This document shows, one piece after another, positions 46,376 to 56,185 of a stretch of 64,000 bases of DNA. A program made the translations under genes and the position numbers. The notes under the pieces were generated by a model. The model searched no databases. It worked only from the letters and a program-made list of their open reading frames with translations, and was not told the DNA's origin. Location of the stretch: positions 186,001 to 250,000 of the forward strand of contig AP019416.1 in assembly GCA_004295565.1 (NCBI GenBank). Reading direction: 5' to 3'. Origin of the DNA: Vreelandella olivaria. GTDB taxonomy: Bacteria; Pseudomonadota; Gammaproteobacteria; Pseudomonadales; Halomonadaceae. Each line of letters begins with the position of its first letter. Position 1 is the stretch's first letter.

Positions 46376-47617
46376 TTATGGGGAATTTTTGAGCTCTGCC
46401 AACCGCTTGTTCAGAAAGCGCTTTTCTGGTTCAAGGGTGGCCAATTGCAGCGCCTGGTGATAGGCATTGCGCGCGGCCTCATACTGGCCCTGGCGACGCA
46501 GTAAATCCGCTTTAGCGGCATAGAAAAGATGATAGCGGCTGATTTGTGGGTGATGGGCGATGTCGTCGAGCAACTTCAAGCCGGTGTCGGGCGCACCGTT
46601 CATGGCAATGGCGACGGCGCGATTCAGCCTCAGGATTGGCGAAGGAAAGCGTCGGCAGAGCGCATCGTAGAGCCTGACGATGCGCCCCCAGTCAGTCAGC
46701 TCGGCGCGGCTAGCCTGGGCGTGTACAGCGGCAATCGAGGCTTGTAGGGTGTAGTACCCGGCGGGGGTGAGCGCCAGCGCCTGTTCCAGCCAGGCAATGC
46801 CGGTCTGAATATCTTCCTGGCGCCATAAGCGTCTGTCTTGCGCATCCAGTGTTACCAGTTCTCCATCGTTATCCTGGCGCGCATCCCGGCGGGCATCGTT
46901 AAGCAGCATCAAGGCCATCAGCCCAAATACCTCACCCTGGGGTAGTAATCGTGCCAGCTCATTGCCCAGCCGCATGGCTTCTTGGGTCAGGCTGATATCG
47001 ACCACGCTAGCGCCCGTGCTGCGTGAGTAGCCTTCATTGAAGACCAGATAGATCACCTGGAGCACATCCGGCAAGCGTTCGGGCAGTTCCTCTTGGGTAG
47101 GCACGGCATAAGGGATATGCGCATCGCGAATTTTGCGTTTGGCGCGCACGATACGCTGTGCCAGCGTCGTAGGCTTCATCAGTAGCGCGCTGGCGACCTG
47201 CTCGGTGGTCAAACCGCACATCTCGCGAAGCGTCAGGGCAGTCCGTGCTTCCATGCTCAAGCTTGGGTGGCAGCAGGTGAATAGCAGCCGCAAGGCGTCG
47301 TCTTCGATAGTCGTTGGCTCAAGATCCAACGTCTCTTCTGTAGGCAGCTCTGGGGGTAACAGTAAGTGAGCCCTTCGGCGTGCCGTACTGCGCTGGCGAA
47401 TTTGGTCTATTCCGCAGTGGTAGCCGGTGCGAATTAGCCATGCGGTGGGGTTGTCAGGTTGGCCGCTAACCGGCCACTGCTGAACAGCTGCCACAAAGGC
47501 ATCCTGCATGGCTTCTTCGGCTAGCTCAAAATCCCCCAGCAGGCGGATCAGCGTCGCCTGAACGCGCCGGGAGTGATCACGATACAGGTCATCAACGTAT
47601 AAAGGTTCAGTACTCAT
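46376..47617 (-). CDS. ECF42-type RNA polymerase sigma factor (with C-terminal extension)
   Basis: A 413-residue extracytoplasmic-function sigma factor. Region 2 is LYRDHSRRVQATLIRLLGDFELAEEAMQDAFVAAVQQWP and region 4 is ALTLREMCGLTTEQVASALLMKPTTLAQRIVRAKRKI. A long C-terminal part (DUF6596) contains LPDVLQVIYLVFNEGYS and TPR-like helices with QASIAAVHAQ. This form is the ECF42 group, which has no anti-sigma factor and is linked to DGPF genes. Three such genes follow immediately in the same direction. The gene is intact. Confidence 0.92.
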   Translation of the reverse strand: MSTEPLYVDDLYRDHSRRVQATLIRLLGDFELAEEAMQDAFVAAVQQWPVSGQPDNPTAWLIRTGYHCGIDQIRQRSTARRRAHLLLPPELPTEETLDLEPTTIEDDALRLLFTCCHPSLSMEARTALTLREMCGLTTEQVASALLMKPTTLAQRIVRAKRKIRDAHIPYAVPTQEELPERLPDVLQVIYLVFNEGYSRSTGASVVDISLTQEAMRLGNELARLLPQGEVFGLMALMLLNDARRDARQDNDGELVTLDAQDRRLWRQEDIQTGIAWLEQALALTPAGYYTLQASIAAVHAQASRAELTDWGRIVRLYDALCRRFPSPILRLNRAVAIAMNGAPDTGLKLLDDIAHHPQISRYHLFYAAKADLLRRQGQYEAARNAYHQALQLATLEPEKRFLNKRLAELKNSP

Positions 47618-47748
47618 CAAGGGAGATCCGTACGCGACTCGGAGGAAGGGTTGAATGCGCAGAAATGCGTCATGCTCGCTATCTCAAACGTAGCGCATGG
47701 CTTCTCCGTTGACTTGTTTTTATTGTCTTGTTTTTTTGGAGCAGGCGT

Positions 47749-48803
47749 TCAATCCCCTGTGCGTTTACCCGTGGTGCTATTGAAAGGGTGCAGAGCGTCG
47801 CGGGTCACAAAAAACCGCAGGGTTTCGCCTTCGGCAACCGGCGGCTGCCCCGAAACGCGAATCACCGTGGGCTGGTCACTATCGGCGAGTGTCACGTACA
47901 GATGGCTTTCGGCACCGGCGGCTTCAAACAGCGCCAGCGTAGAGTCGACAATTAGATGGGGGAGTGCGGGTGGCGCTAGATGCATATCATCCGGTCGAAT
48001 GCCGACGGTATCGGTGCCGTCAGGCAGGTTATCCAGCAGGCCGTTGGCGCCTTGTTCGTTCAAATAATCCACCGGCAGCATGTTCATGGCGGGGGAGCCG
48101 ATAAACCCAGCCACAAACATGGACGCGGGGCGGGCGTAGATCTCCATTGGGGTGCCCACCTGCTCGATCTGCCCGGCGTTCAGTACCACCAAGCGGTCAC
48201 CCAGTGTCATGGCTTCCAGCTGGTCGTGGGTCACATACAGGCTGGTGGTTTTCAGCCGCCGCTGCAACTGCTTGATCTCCACCCGCATCTGCACCCGCAG
48301 CTTGGCATCCAGGTTGGAGAGCGGCTCATCAAATAGAAACGCCGCCGGTTCGCGCACCAGGGCACGGCCCATGGCGATACGCTGGCGCTGGCCGCCAGAG
48401 AGTTTGCGTGGTTTGCGCTCCAGAAACTCTTCGATCTCGAGCATTTTGGCGGCAATACGCACGCGCTTTTCGATGTCGTCTTTTTGAAGCCGCGGTTCTT
48501 TAGGCCATAGGCCAGGTTGTTGTACACCGTCATATGCGGGTAGAGCGCATAGTTCTGGAACACCATGGCGATATCGCGCTCGGCGGGCTCCAGCTTATTG
48601 ACCACCCGGTCGCCAATCTTGAGCGTGCCGTCGGTAATGGTTTCAAGCCCCGCCACCATGCGCAGCAGGGTGGATTTGCCGCAGCCGGAAGGCCCCACCA
48701 GCACCACAAACTCGCCGTCTTCAATCTGTAAGTCGATGCCTTTGACGGCGTGAACATCGCCGCTGTAGGTTTTCTTGAGCCCTTCCAAGGTAATGCTGGC
48801 CAT
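47749..48803 (-). CDS. ugpC: Glycerol-3-phosphate ABC transporter ATP-binding protein UgpC; frameshifted
   Basis: Cytosolic ATPase of the MalK/UgpC type. Walker A is [13 protein letters not shown], the signature is [19 protein letters not shown], Walker B is [16 protein letters not shown], followed by a switch region [12 protein letters not shown] and the C-terminal regulatory OB-like domain with [10 protein letters not shown]. One A is missing from the run near 48484; restoring it gives [18 protein letters not shown]. Repaired length is about 351 residues. It is the last gene of ugpBAEC. Confidence 0.92.
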
Positions 48804-48804
48804 C

Positions 48805-49646
48805 TTATTTCTCCGTCTCGGTCAGGCCTTTCACAAATAGGCGTTGCATAAACAGAATCACTAATACCGGTGGCAGTGCTGCCATCACCACTGCCGCCAT
48901 CACCAGTTGCCACTGTGGGTTCTCTTCCGAGGTCATGCGCTGAATGCCCATCACTATGGTGTAGTAATCAGGGTCGGTGGTGATAATGAGCGGCCAGAGG
49001 TACTGGTTCCAGCCGTAGATAAACATGATCACAAACAGCGCGGCGATATTGGTCACCGACAGCGGCATCAAGATGTCTTTAAAAAACTTCAGCGGCCCGG
49101 CGCCATCGACGCGGGCGGCTTCGAGCATCTCTTCGGGAATGGTCATGAAAAACTGGCGGAACAGGAAGGTCGCGGTGGCCGAGGCGATCAGCGGAATCGA
49201 CAGCCCGGCAAAGCTATTGAGCATTTTAAGATCCGCAGCCACCTGAAACGTCGGAATGATGCGCACTTCCACCGGCAGCATCAACGTGACGAAAATGATC
49301 CAGAAAAGAACATCCGAAAGCGGAAACGGAAGTAGACGATGGCAAAGGCGGAAAGCAGTGAGATAGACAGCTTACCCACGGTGATTGCCATGGCCATGAT
49401 AAAGCTGTTCCAGAGCATTTGGGCGGCGGGCGGTGCGCCGGCATTGGAAACGCCGGACTGCCACATACGCGTGTAGTTTTCGATCCCATGACCGCCGGGC
49501 AGCAGTGGCAGCGTGCCCTGCAGCAAGCCCGAGAGGGAGTGGGTCGAGGCGACGATCGCGACATACACCGGGAAAGCCACCAGCGCGACACCAGAGAGCA
49601 AAACAATATGGGCTATCAGGTTAGCCCAAGGGCGGTTTTCAACCAT
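48805..49646 (-). CDS. ugpE: Glycerol-3-phosphate ABC transporter permease UgpE; frameshifted
   Basis: Inner-membrane permease with six helices and the EAA loop [25 protein letters not shown]. The region [20 protein letters not shown] matches the periplasmic loop of UgpE closely. One T is missing from the run near 49299; restoring it gives [23 protein letters not shown]. Repaired length is about 280 residues. The start giving [13 protein letters not shown] is chosen by family length. The stop is one base from the ugpC start. Confidence 0.92.
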
Positions 49647-49665
49647 TAACGTTCTCCCAAAGGCC

Positions 49666-50549
49666 CTAGTAGTTGACTCGGCGCTCAATAAAGCGGAACT
49701 GAATCATGGTTAATACCACCACAATCACCATTAGAATCACCGACTGAGCCGCCGAGGAACCAAGGTTTAGCCCGACAAAGCCGTCGGCATACACTTTGTA
49801 AACCAGTATGTTAGTGGCCTGAGCGGGGCCGCCCGCGGTGGTGGCATGAATGATCGCGAAGGTGTCGAACATGGCGTATACCACGTTAACCACCAGTAAG
49901 AAGAAGGTGGTCGGCGTGAGCAGCGGAAAATAATCGTCCAGAAGCGCTTCGTCGGGCTGGCGCCATCGATGGAGGCGGCTTCAATCAGCGATTGCGGGAT
50001 GGACTGTAAGCCTGCCAGGAAAAACAAAAAGTTATAGGAGATCTGCTTCCAGGCGGCGGCAAAAATCACCAGCAGCATGGCATCACTGCCGGAGTTACGG
50101 TGGTTCCACCGGTAACCCACCATTTCCAGTATATAGGGCACAATGCCGATGGAGGGGTTGAAGATAAACCACCACAACACGCCAGCAAGCGCAGGGGCAA
50201 TGGCGTAGGGCCACACCAGTAGCGTGGTGTAGGCAGTGCGTGAGCGAATCATTCGGTTGACGGTGCTGGCCATTAAAAGTGCCACCGTCATTGACAGCAG
50301 TGTGGTACCGATGGCGAATACCGCGGTGACCGACAGCGAATTGACATAGCTACCGTCACGAAATAGGCGAGCAAAGTTCTCGAGGCCTACAAACGTCGTT
50401 TTAAGGCCAAAGGCATCTTCGCGCAACAGCGACTGATACAACGCCTGACCTGCAGGCCAGATAAAGAAAATCAGCGTTACAATCACCTGGGGCGCCAGCA
50501 GCGCGTAGGGCAAAAAGCGACCAGGGTAAGTCATGCGTTTGGTTTGCAT
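49666..50549 (-). CDS. ugpA: Glycerol-3-phosphate ABC transporter permease UgpA; frameshifted
   Basis: Inner-membrane permease of about 294 residues with six helices and the EAA loop [20 protein letters not shown]. Family blocks are [30 protein letters not shown] and [20 protein letters not shown]. One T is missing near 49943; restoring it gives [22 protein letters not shown]. The C-terminus [11 protein letters not shown] is typical. It lies between ugpB and ugpE. Confidence 0.92.
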
Positions 50550-50639
50550 GGGCAGCTCTGCGAATGGTGAGTAAATATAAGCATCAATAAACGACATCGC
50601 CGCCTGCCCAAGTGGGCAAGCGGCGAAGTAAGTGCTTAT

Positions 50640-51963
50640 TTACTGGTTGGCAGCTTCAAAGTCACGGAGCAGATCATTGCCACGTGCCACTGCGTCATCA
50701 GCTGCTTCCTGGCCGGATTTGGCACCGGTCATCACCGCTTCCATCTCTTCGGAGATGATGTCGCGAATCTGCACGAAGTTACCAAAGCGTAGGCCTTTGG
50801 AGTTCTCGGTTGGCTCGTTGAGGGTCATCTGCTTCAGCGAAATATCCGCACCGGGATTCTCTTCGTAGTAGCCCTGCTCTTTGCTCAGATCCCAAGCGGC
50901 CTGAGTGATGGGCAAGTAGCCGGTTTGCTGATGCCACTGAGCCTGCACTTCGGGTTGGGAGAGGTACTCAAAGAACGCTGCAACGGCTTCGTATTCATCA
51001 TCGCTATGGCCCTGCAGTGCCCACAGAGTGGCGCCACCGATAATCGAGTTTTGCGGTGCGCCGTCGACATCGGCGTAGTAGGGCTGCATGCCAAAGCCCA
51101 CTTCAAATTCTGAATTGGCGGCGACATCTGCACGTGAAGCAGAAGAGCCGAAGAAAATCGCGCAGTCCTGGGAGTAGAACATCGGCTCAGAGTCGGGGCC
51201 GGAACCGGGGCCACCCCATTTGAAGACACCCTCTTCCTGCCAGTCGTGGAGATTGTCCCAATGGCGAGCGACCAGCTCATTGTTGAAGGTAAACTCGGTT
51301 TCCATACCGCCAAAGCCGTTTTCCAGCGTACCTAGCGGCACATTATGCCAAGCGGAGAAGTTTTCCAGCATCACCCAGCTAGGCCAGGAGGTGGTAAAGC
51401 CACAGCGGGCCGCCCCTGATTCGACGATTTGGCGTGAAAAATCGGCCACTTCTTCCCATGTTTCGGGGGGCTGCTCGGGATCCAGGCCCGCTTCTTCAAA
51501 CATGTCCCGGTTGTAGTACATGATGGGCGTAGAGGAGTTGAACGGGAACGACAGCATATTGCCGTTGGTGTCGGTGTAATAACCCACGACGGCGGGCAGG
51601 AAAGCGTCGTTATCGAAAGCGCGACCATGCGCTTCCATCAACTCGTACACTGGTAGATGGCGCCTTTGGCGTTCATCATGGTGCCGGTGCCGACTTCAAA
51701 CACCTGCAGAATATGCGGCTGCTCATTGGCGCGGAAGGCGGCGATCGCGCCCGTCATCGTTTCGCTATAGGTGCCGCGATAGCTGGGGGTAACGTGGTAG
51801 TCGTCCTGAGACTCGTTAAAGTCCTGGGTCATCTCTTCGAGAATTTCGCCCAGTTGGCCGCCCATGGCGTGCCACCAGCTAATCTCTGTTGCCGCCTGAG
51901 CAGACAGGCTTAGGCTGGCCGTCGCCACCCTACGGCAAGCGCGTGCAGTGTAAAACGAGACAT
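50640..51963 (-). CDS. ugpB: sn-glycerol-3-phosphate-binding periplasmic protein UgpB; frameshifted
   Basis: Periplasmic binding protein closely similar to E. coli UgpB: EISWWHAMGGQLGEILEEM, GAIAAFRANEQPHILQVFEV, PFNSSTPIMYYNRDMFEEA, LENFSAWHNVP, APQNSIIGGATLWALQG and the end QEAADDAVARGNDLLRDFE. The signal peptide is restored by adding a G near 51930 (LAVGVATASLSLSAQA), and a C near 51652 restores AIYPVYELMEAHG. Repaired length is about 441 residues. ATG 51963 has an AAGGAG site 7 bases upstream. Four PhoB half-sites lie about 90 bases upstream. Confidence 0.94.
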
Positions 51964-52050
51964 AAAGAAACTCCTTGTGGGCCTGAGGTTAGTCAGGCGT
52001 GCAATGCGTTTGTTGAGATTTTTGGATGCACTGAACAGTAAGAAGTGTAG

Positions 52051-52090
52051 ATGACGTTTTAGTGAAGGCACGATGAACCTGCCGTGACAG
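52051..52090 (-). promoter_or_regulatory. Tandem Pho box upstream of ugpBAEC
   Basis: On the minus strand four 7-base units lie in exact 11-bp steps: CTGTCAC, GGTTCAT, CCTTCAC and ACGTCAT, each with the TCA(C/T) core. PhoB binds direct repeats CTGTCAT with this 11-bp period, so this is a double Pho box. It lies 88 bases before the ugpB ATG, which agrees with phosphate-starvation control of ugp known in E. coli. Confidence 0.82.
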
Positions 52091-52194
52091 TCAGCATTTC
52101 TCCGCCAGCAGAACCACTGAGTAGGAAAAGGAGGAGGGCGATGATAGGGTGGTATAAAGTAGGGGATATGAAGAGTTCAACTAACGAGAGCCGC

Positions 52195-53356
52195 ATGACT
52201 GACGTGATCACGTTGCTGACGAAGCTGGTGTCATTCGATACCACTTCCAGTGAATCCAATCTAGCGCTGATTGAGTATGTGGAAGGCTACTTGGCCGAAT
52301 ACGGCGTCAGCGCCGAGCGGGTGATGAGCCCCTGCGGTACCAAAGCCAACCTGATCGCAGAGTTGGCCCAGCGGCGCCGGGCGGGGTGATGCTTTCCGGG
52401 CATACCGATGTGGTGCCGGTGGCGGGTCAGCCCTGGTCGAGCGACCCTTTGCCCTGCGCGATGGCGGCGATGGCCGCTTATACGGGCGTGGCACCTGCGA
52501 TATGAAAGGCTTTATTGCCTGCGTACTTGCCATGGTGCCCAAGTGGGTTGAGGCGCCTTTGCAGCAGCCTATTTATCTGGGTTTCTCTTACGATGAAGAG
52601 ATCGGCTGCGTGGGCGCGCCAAGCCTCATAAAGCGCTTTTACGAGCACTACTCCACCACCGCCCATGTGATTGTCGGCGAGCCCACCAGCATGCAGCCAG
52701 TGGTCGCGCAGAAAGGGGCGACCAATCTACGCACCATGGTGATTGGTCAGGAAGCTCACAGCAGCCAGGTCAACCAAGGCACCTCAGCCATCCACGTAGC
52801 GGCAAGATTGGTGACCTTTATTGAGGACACTATGGCGGCGCTGGTGGAAGAGGGGCGCGTCGATGAAGCCTTTAACGTGCCGCATACCAGCCTACACGTT
52901 GGCAAAATCAAAGGCGGCACGGCGATCAACATCATGGCCCGGGAGTGTCAGTTTGAGTGGGAGATTCGCCATCTGCCCACGGACACTTTCGACGAAATAT
53001 ACGCGCGGTTTGAGGCCTATTGCGCCCAGCTCAGCGCCGAGCTGCAGGCCAAAGGCAAGCACGTTGAAATCACCACCGAGCCGCTAAACGTGACAGTGCC
53101 GGGTTTGGCCGATCGCGATAATGATCAGGTGCTTCGCTTAGCCAAAGATCATTTGCCCGCAGGCTGCTGCGACCACGCGGTGGCCTATGCAACCGAGGCC
53201 GGGCAGTTCCAAGGGCAGGGCCTGCAAACCATTATTCTCGGCCCCGGCAGTATCGCCCAGGCACACCAACCCGATGAATATATTGATAGTGAACAGCTTG
53301 AAGCGTGTGAGGCGTTTCTAGCTAAGATGGGCAGCGCGCTCGAACGACCCGCTTAA
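52195..53356 (+). CDS. argE: Acetylornithine deacetylase; frameshifted
   Basis: M20-family metalloenzyme releasing ornithine from N-acetylornithine. Zinc ligands appear in LSGHTDVVPV and GRGTCDMKGFIA, the catalytic glutamate in FSYDEEIGCVGAP, another ligand in VGEPTSM, and the last histidine in PGSIAQAHQPDEYI. Two bases are missing: a G near 52369 (restoring AELGPAAPGGVMLSG) and a T near 52447 (restoring SSDPFALRDGGDGRLYG). Repaired length is about 387 residues. ATG 52195 with a GAGAG site is preferred; ATG 52168 is an in-frame alternative. It is divergent from ugpB. Confidence 0.9.
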
Positions 53357-53377
53357 ACGGGTTAAGTGACCGCCAAG

Positions 53378-53414
53378 AAAAATCCCACCCTTTAGAAGGA
53401 GTGGGATTTTTTTA
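53378..53414 (+). terminator. Rho-independent terminator after argE
   Basis: An 11-bp stem AAAAATCCCAC / GTGGGATTTTT with further pairing in the loop (CCTT / AAGG) and a T run lies 22 bases after the argE stop. Its symmetry lets it act in both directions. Confidence 0.92.
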
Positions 53415-53449
53415 TACCGTACCAATGCCTATCAATTAATGCATATCAA

Positions 53450-53761
53450 TTAATGCTGAGGATGTTGTTCAAACAGCTCAGCTTTGGCATGGCGCATCAC
53501 ATCTTCGCACGCCTGCTGTTGGGCTAACTGCGTCAGCAGACGCTGAGTTACTTCGAAGCCCTTGCCTAAGCAAGTATCGACTTCCTGTTGGCTAACCGCT
53601 GGCGTCACGCGGTAATCGATTTTTACCGTGCGCCCGCCACCTTCCAGCCGATCCGCAACTCCCCTGAGTCGCCACGCGATTTTCTCTTTCCAAGTTGCTG
53701 ATTCTTCCGCGCCTTCGTTTACGCTAAACGTGCACTGCCATTCCGGTTTAAAGACCTTCAT
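53450..53761 (-). CDS. Conserved hypothetical protein
   Basis: A 103-residue soluble protein (MKVFKPEWQCTFSVNEGAEE...). The N-terminal half looks like a small beta sheet plus helix (WKEKIAWRLRGVADRLEGGGRTVKIDYRV) and the C-terminal half a helix pair with two cysteines (VDTCLGKGFEVTQRLL..QQQACEDVMRHA). A strong GGAGG site lies 7 bases before ATG 53761. No family recognised. It stands alone between argE and the ychJ-like gene. Confidence 0.62.
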   Translation of the reverse strand: MKVFKPEWQCTFSVNEGAEESATWKEKIAWRLRGVADRLEGGGRTVKIDYRVTPAVSQQEVDTCLGKGFEVTQRLLTQLAQQQACEDVMRHAKAELFEQHPQH

Positions 53762-53947
53762 AGGAGAACCTCCAAAAATTTTGGAAAGAATGATCGATCG
53801 TGTTTCGTACCCCATCGTCTGAATGTATTGCCCCACCACTATATACCTAACACCATACAAATATCGAAACAATAGTCATACACGCTGGGGGGACGAGCAT
53901 AGGACGTATCGGTTAGGCTATAAAAGATGTGACTAGCGAGCTTGTTT

Positions 53948-54420
53948 ATGACCCCTACGACTGATCCACGTTGCCCCTGTGGCAGCCATTTAACGCTTGA
54001 ACAATGCTGTGGCCGTTATCATCAAGGCGAACTTGCGCCTACGCCTGAAGCTTTGATGCGCTCTCGCTATGCGGCTTTTGTGCTAGGGCTTAACGACTAC
54101 CTGTTGGCGACATGGCACCCAACAACCCGACCTGCAGAGCTTGCCCTTGATCCTGATGCTGAGTGGAAGTCGCTCTCTATCGTCTCCGTGGAACTGCCAC
54201 TCGATACTAGCGGCTATGTGCATTTTCGTGCCTGTTTCTATGAAAGGGGGCGCGTGCAAAAGGGTGGCATGTATTAGAAGAGGTCTCCCGCTTCGTTAAC
54301 GAGCAGCAGCGCTGGTGGTATATAGACGGAACACCCACGCTTACCCGCTTAAAGCCACGCCGAAACGACCCGTGCTTATGTGGTAGCGGGCGCAAATTAA
54401 AGGTATGTTGCGGTGAATAG
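53948..54420 (+). CDS. ychJ: YchJ-like SEC-C motif protein (UPF0225); frameshifted
   Basis: A small zinc-binding protein of about 157 residues. The N-terminal metal motif is CPCGSHLTLEQCCGRYH and the second C-terminal SEC-C motif is CLCGSGRKLKVCCGE. Between them is the UPF0225 core (LMRSRYAAFVLGLNDYLLATWHPTTRP). One A is missing near 54255; restoring it gives VQKGWHVLEEVSRFVNEQQR. Function is unknown; SEC-C motifs in SecA bind zinc and SecB. The stop overlaps the next gene start. Confidence 0.9.
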
Positions 54421-54712
54421 TGGCATCGTTCAGCCTCAGCAAGCCGAACCGCAATGGTATCTCTATTTGTTGGAGTGCCAGCGCGGCACCTATACGGGGA
54501 TTACCAACAACCTGGCGAAGCGCTACCAGGCGCACTGCACGGGTAAAGGGGCGCGCTACACCCGTGCCAACCCTCCCGTTGCGCTGCTGGGTGCCGAACC
54601 GTTTAATGACCGCGCGGCCGCAAGCCGGGCTGAATATCAGTTAAAGCAACAAACGCCAAGTCAAAAGCGCCGCTGGGCCAAGCAGTGGCCTGTTCAGTTA
54701 GACGCCGATTAA
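54413..54712 (+). CDS. GIY-YIG nuclease superfamily protein (UPF0213/YhbQ-like)
   Basis: A 99-residue single-domain GIY-YIG protein. The motif appears as WYLYLLECQRGTYTGITNNL, with the conserved arginine in LAKRYQAHCTGKGARYTRANPP and the glutamate in SRAEYQLKQQT. E. coli YhbQ acts on branched DNA in vitro. GTG 54413 overlaps the ychJ stop, which supports translational coupling. It lies 9 bases from the next gene. Confidence 0.92.
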   Translation: MNSGIVQPQQAEPQWYLYLLECQRGTYTGITNNLAKRYQAHCTGKGARYTRANPPVALLGAEPFNDRAAASRAEYQLKQQTPSQKRRWAKQWPVQLDAD

Positions 54713-54721
54713 GGAGCCCAC

Positions 54722-55750
54722 ATGCTGACGTTTTACTCAGAGGATAGCCGTTTGCGCCAAGCGCGCACGGAGTTACATGACGGCGCGTTGGTGACCCCGT
54801 TTGAGTGTCCTGAGCGGCTGGATCTAGTGCTTAAGCATCTTCGCCAGTCCGGGCTTGGAGATATTCGTACCCCCAGCGCTTATGGGTTAGCACCGGTGTT
54901 GGCGGTGCATGACAAAGAGTACGTGACGTTTCTAGCCAACTGTTGGCAAGCGTGGGGCGCCGCCGGGCATAAAGGTGAGGCCATTCCCAATATTTGGCCA
55001 GCGCGAACCATGCGCAGTGACCGCATTCCGCGCTCTATCAGCGGCCAGCTAGGCTACTACGCCTTGGCGGCGGAAACCTCGATCTCAGAAGGCACCTTTG
55101 AAGCCGCCATGGCGAGTAAAGACGTGGCGTTAGGCGCGCTAGAGCATACGCTGAAAACCGGTGAACCCAGTTTTGGGCTATGCCGGCCGCCGGGCCACCA
55201 CGCGGCCTATGATCAGTTTGGCGGATACTGTTTCTTCAATAACGCCGCCATTGCTGCGCAAAGAGCGCTGGAGGCAGGCAAACGCCGGGTCGCCATTCTG
55301 GATGTCGATTTCCACCACGGTAACGGTACTCAGCAAATTTTCTATCAGCGTGACGACGTGCTGTTTATCTCGCTGCACGGCGACCCGGAAGTCACCTTTC
55401 CCTACTATTTAGGCTACGCTGATGAAAACGGCGAGGGCAGAGGCGAGGGCTTTAACGTTAACTACCCGTTGCCCCCGGGCACCAGTGTGGCGACCTGGAT
55501 GGCGACACTGGAACAGGCATTGGCAACCATTGAAGCAGCCGAGTGCGAGCTGCTGATTGTATCGCTCGGAGTCGATATCTTCGAGGGTGACCCGATAAGT
55601 GCCTTCACCTTTACCAGCGCAGATTTCACCGTATTAGGTCAACGCCTGGCCCAGGCAGGCCTGCCCTGCGTATTTCTGATGGAAGGGGGCTATGCGGTAG
55701 ACGCAATCGGTGTCAATGTAGTCAACGTGTTACAAGGTTTTGAACAGTAG
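54722..55750 (+). CDS. Class II histone deacetylase-family amidohydrolase (acetylpolyamine amidohydrolase-like)
   Basis: A zinc-dependent deacetylase of 342 residues, intact. The active site is RPPGHHAAYDQFGGYCFFNNAAIA with the two histidines, the zinc ligands lie in ILDVDFHHGNGTQQI (Asp and His) and SLGVDIFEGDP (Asp), and the loop MEGGYAV carries the glycine-tyrosine end. The opening LTFYSEDSRLRQARTELHDG is typical of acetylpolyamine amidohydrolases (AphA/AphB), which deacetylate acetylputrescine or acetylcadaverine. It follows the GIY-YIG gene by 9 bases. Confidence 0.9.
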   Translation: MLTFYSEDSRLRQARTELHDGALVTPFECPERLDLVLKHLRQSGLGDIRTPSAYGLAPVLAVHDKEYVTFLANCWQAWGAAGHKGEAIPNIWPARTMRSDRIPRSISGQLGYYALAAETSISEGTFEAAMASKDVALGALEHTLKTGEPSFGLCRPPGHHAAYDQFGGYCFFNNAAIAAQRALEAGKRRVAILDVDFHHGNGTQQIFYQRDDVLFISLHGDPEVTFPYYLGYADENGEGRGEGFNVNYPLPPGTSVATWMATLEQALATIEAAECELLIVSLGVDIFEGDPISAFTFTSADFTVLGQRLAQAGLPCVFLMEGGYAVDAIGVNVVNVLQGFEQ

Positions 55751-55834
55751 ACATTAAAGGACACAGGTTAACCGTGACAGCGGCCCCTAAATCGGGCAGG
55801 CTAATGCCCTTTCAACGGGGCAGGGAGCTCAAGC

Positions 55835-56170
55835 GTGGCAGTGTATGGTGGAATTCAGGCACATGAACTGGAGCGTTGGCTTAATGCGTTAACCAACGCC
55901 GCCTATGATCGACGCTGCCCGTTGGTAAAAGTGCACGGTGGCAATGCCCGTGCGCGTACTGCCCGGCAGAACTTATTACTCCTCGCCCACGACTATCGCA
56001 GCGGCCAACTCACCCGCGAAGAGTGCGCCGCAGATCTCGGCCATTGGTGCCAATCCTACCTTTCCGAAGCCGAGTGGTACGTACTGGTCGGCACCCGCCA
56101 AGCTCCTTCCCAGCCGCAAAGCGAAGAGGAGCGAAGTCTTGCCGTGCTTAAGCAGCATCGGGTGGGGTAG
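55835..56170 (+). CDS. Conserved hypothetical protein
   Basis: A 111-residue soluble protein, MAVYGGIQAHELERWLNALT..., rich in helix. It contains CPLVKVHGGNARARTARQNLLLLAHDYRSGQLTREECAADLGHWCQSY. GTG 55835 has a GGGAG site 7 bases upstream. No family recognised and no motif of known function. It lies 84 bases after the deacetylase gene and 16 bases before the end of the convergent ABC operon. Confidence 0.5.
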   Translation: MAVYGGIQAHELERWLNALTNAAYDRRCPLVKVHGGNARARTARQNLLLLAHDYRSGQLTREECAADLGHWCQSYLSEAEWYVLVGTRQAPSQPQSEEERSLAVLKQHRVG

Positions 56171-56185
56171 GGCCAGCAGAAACCT

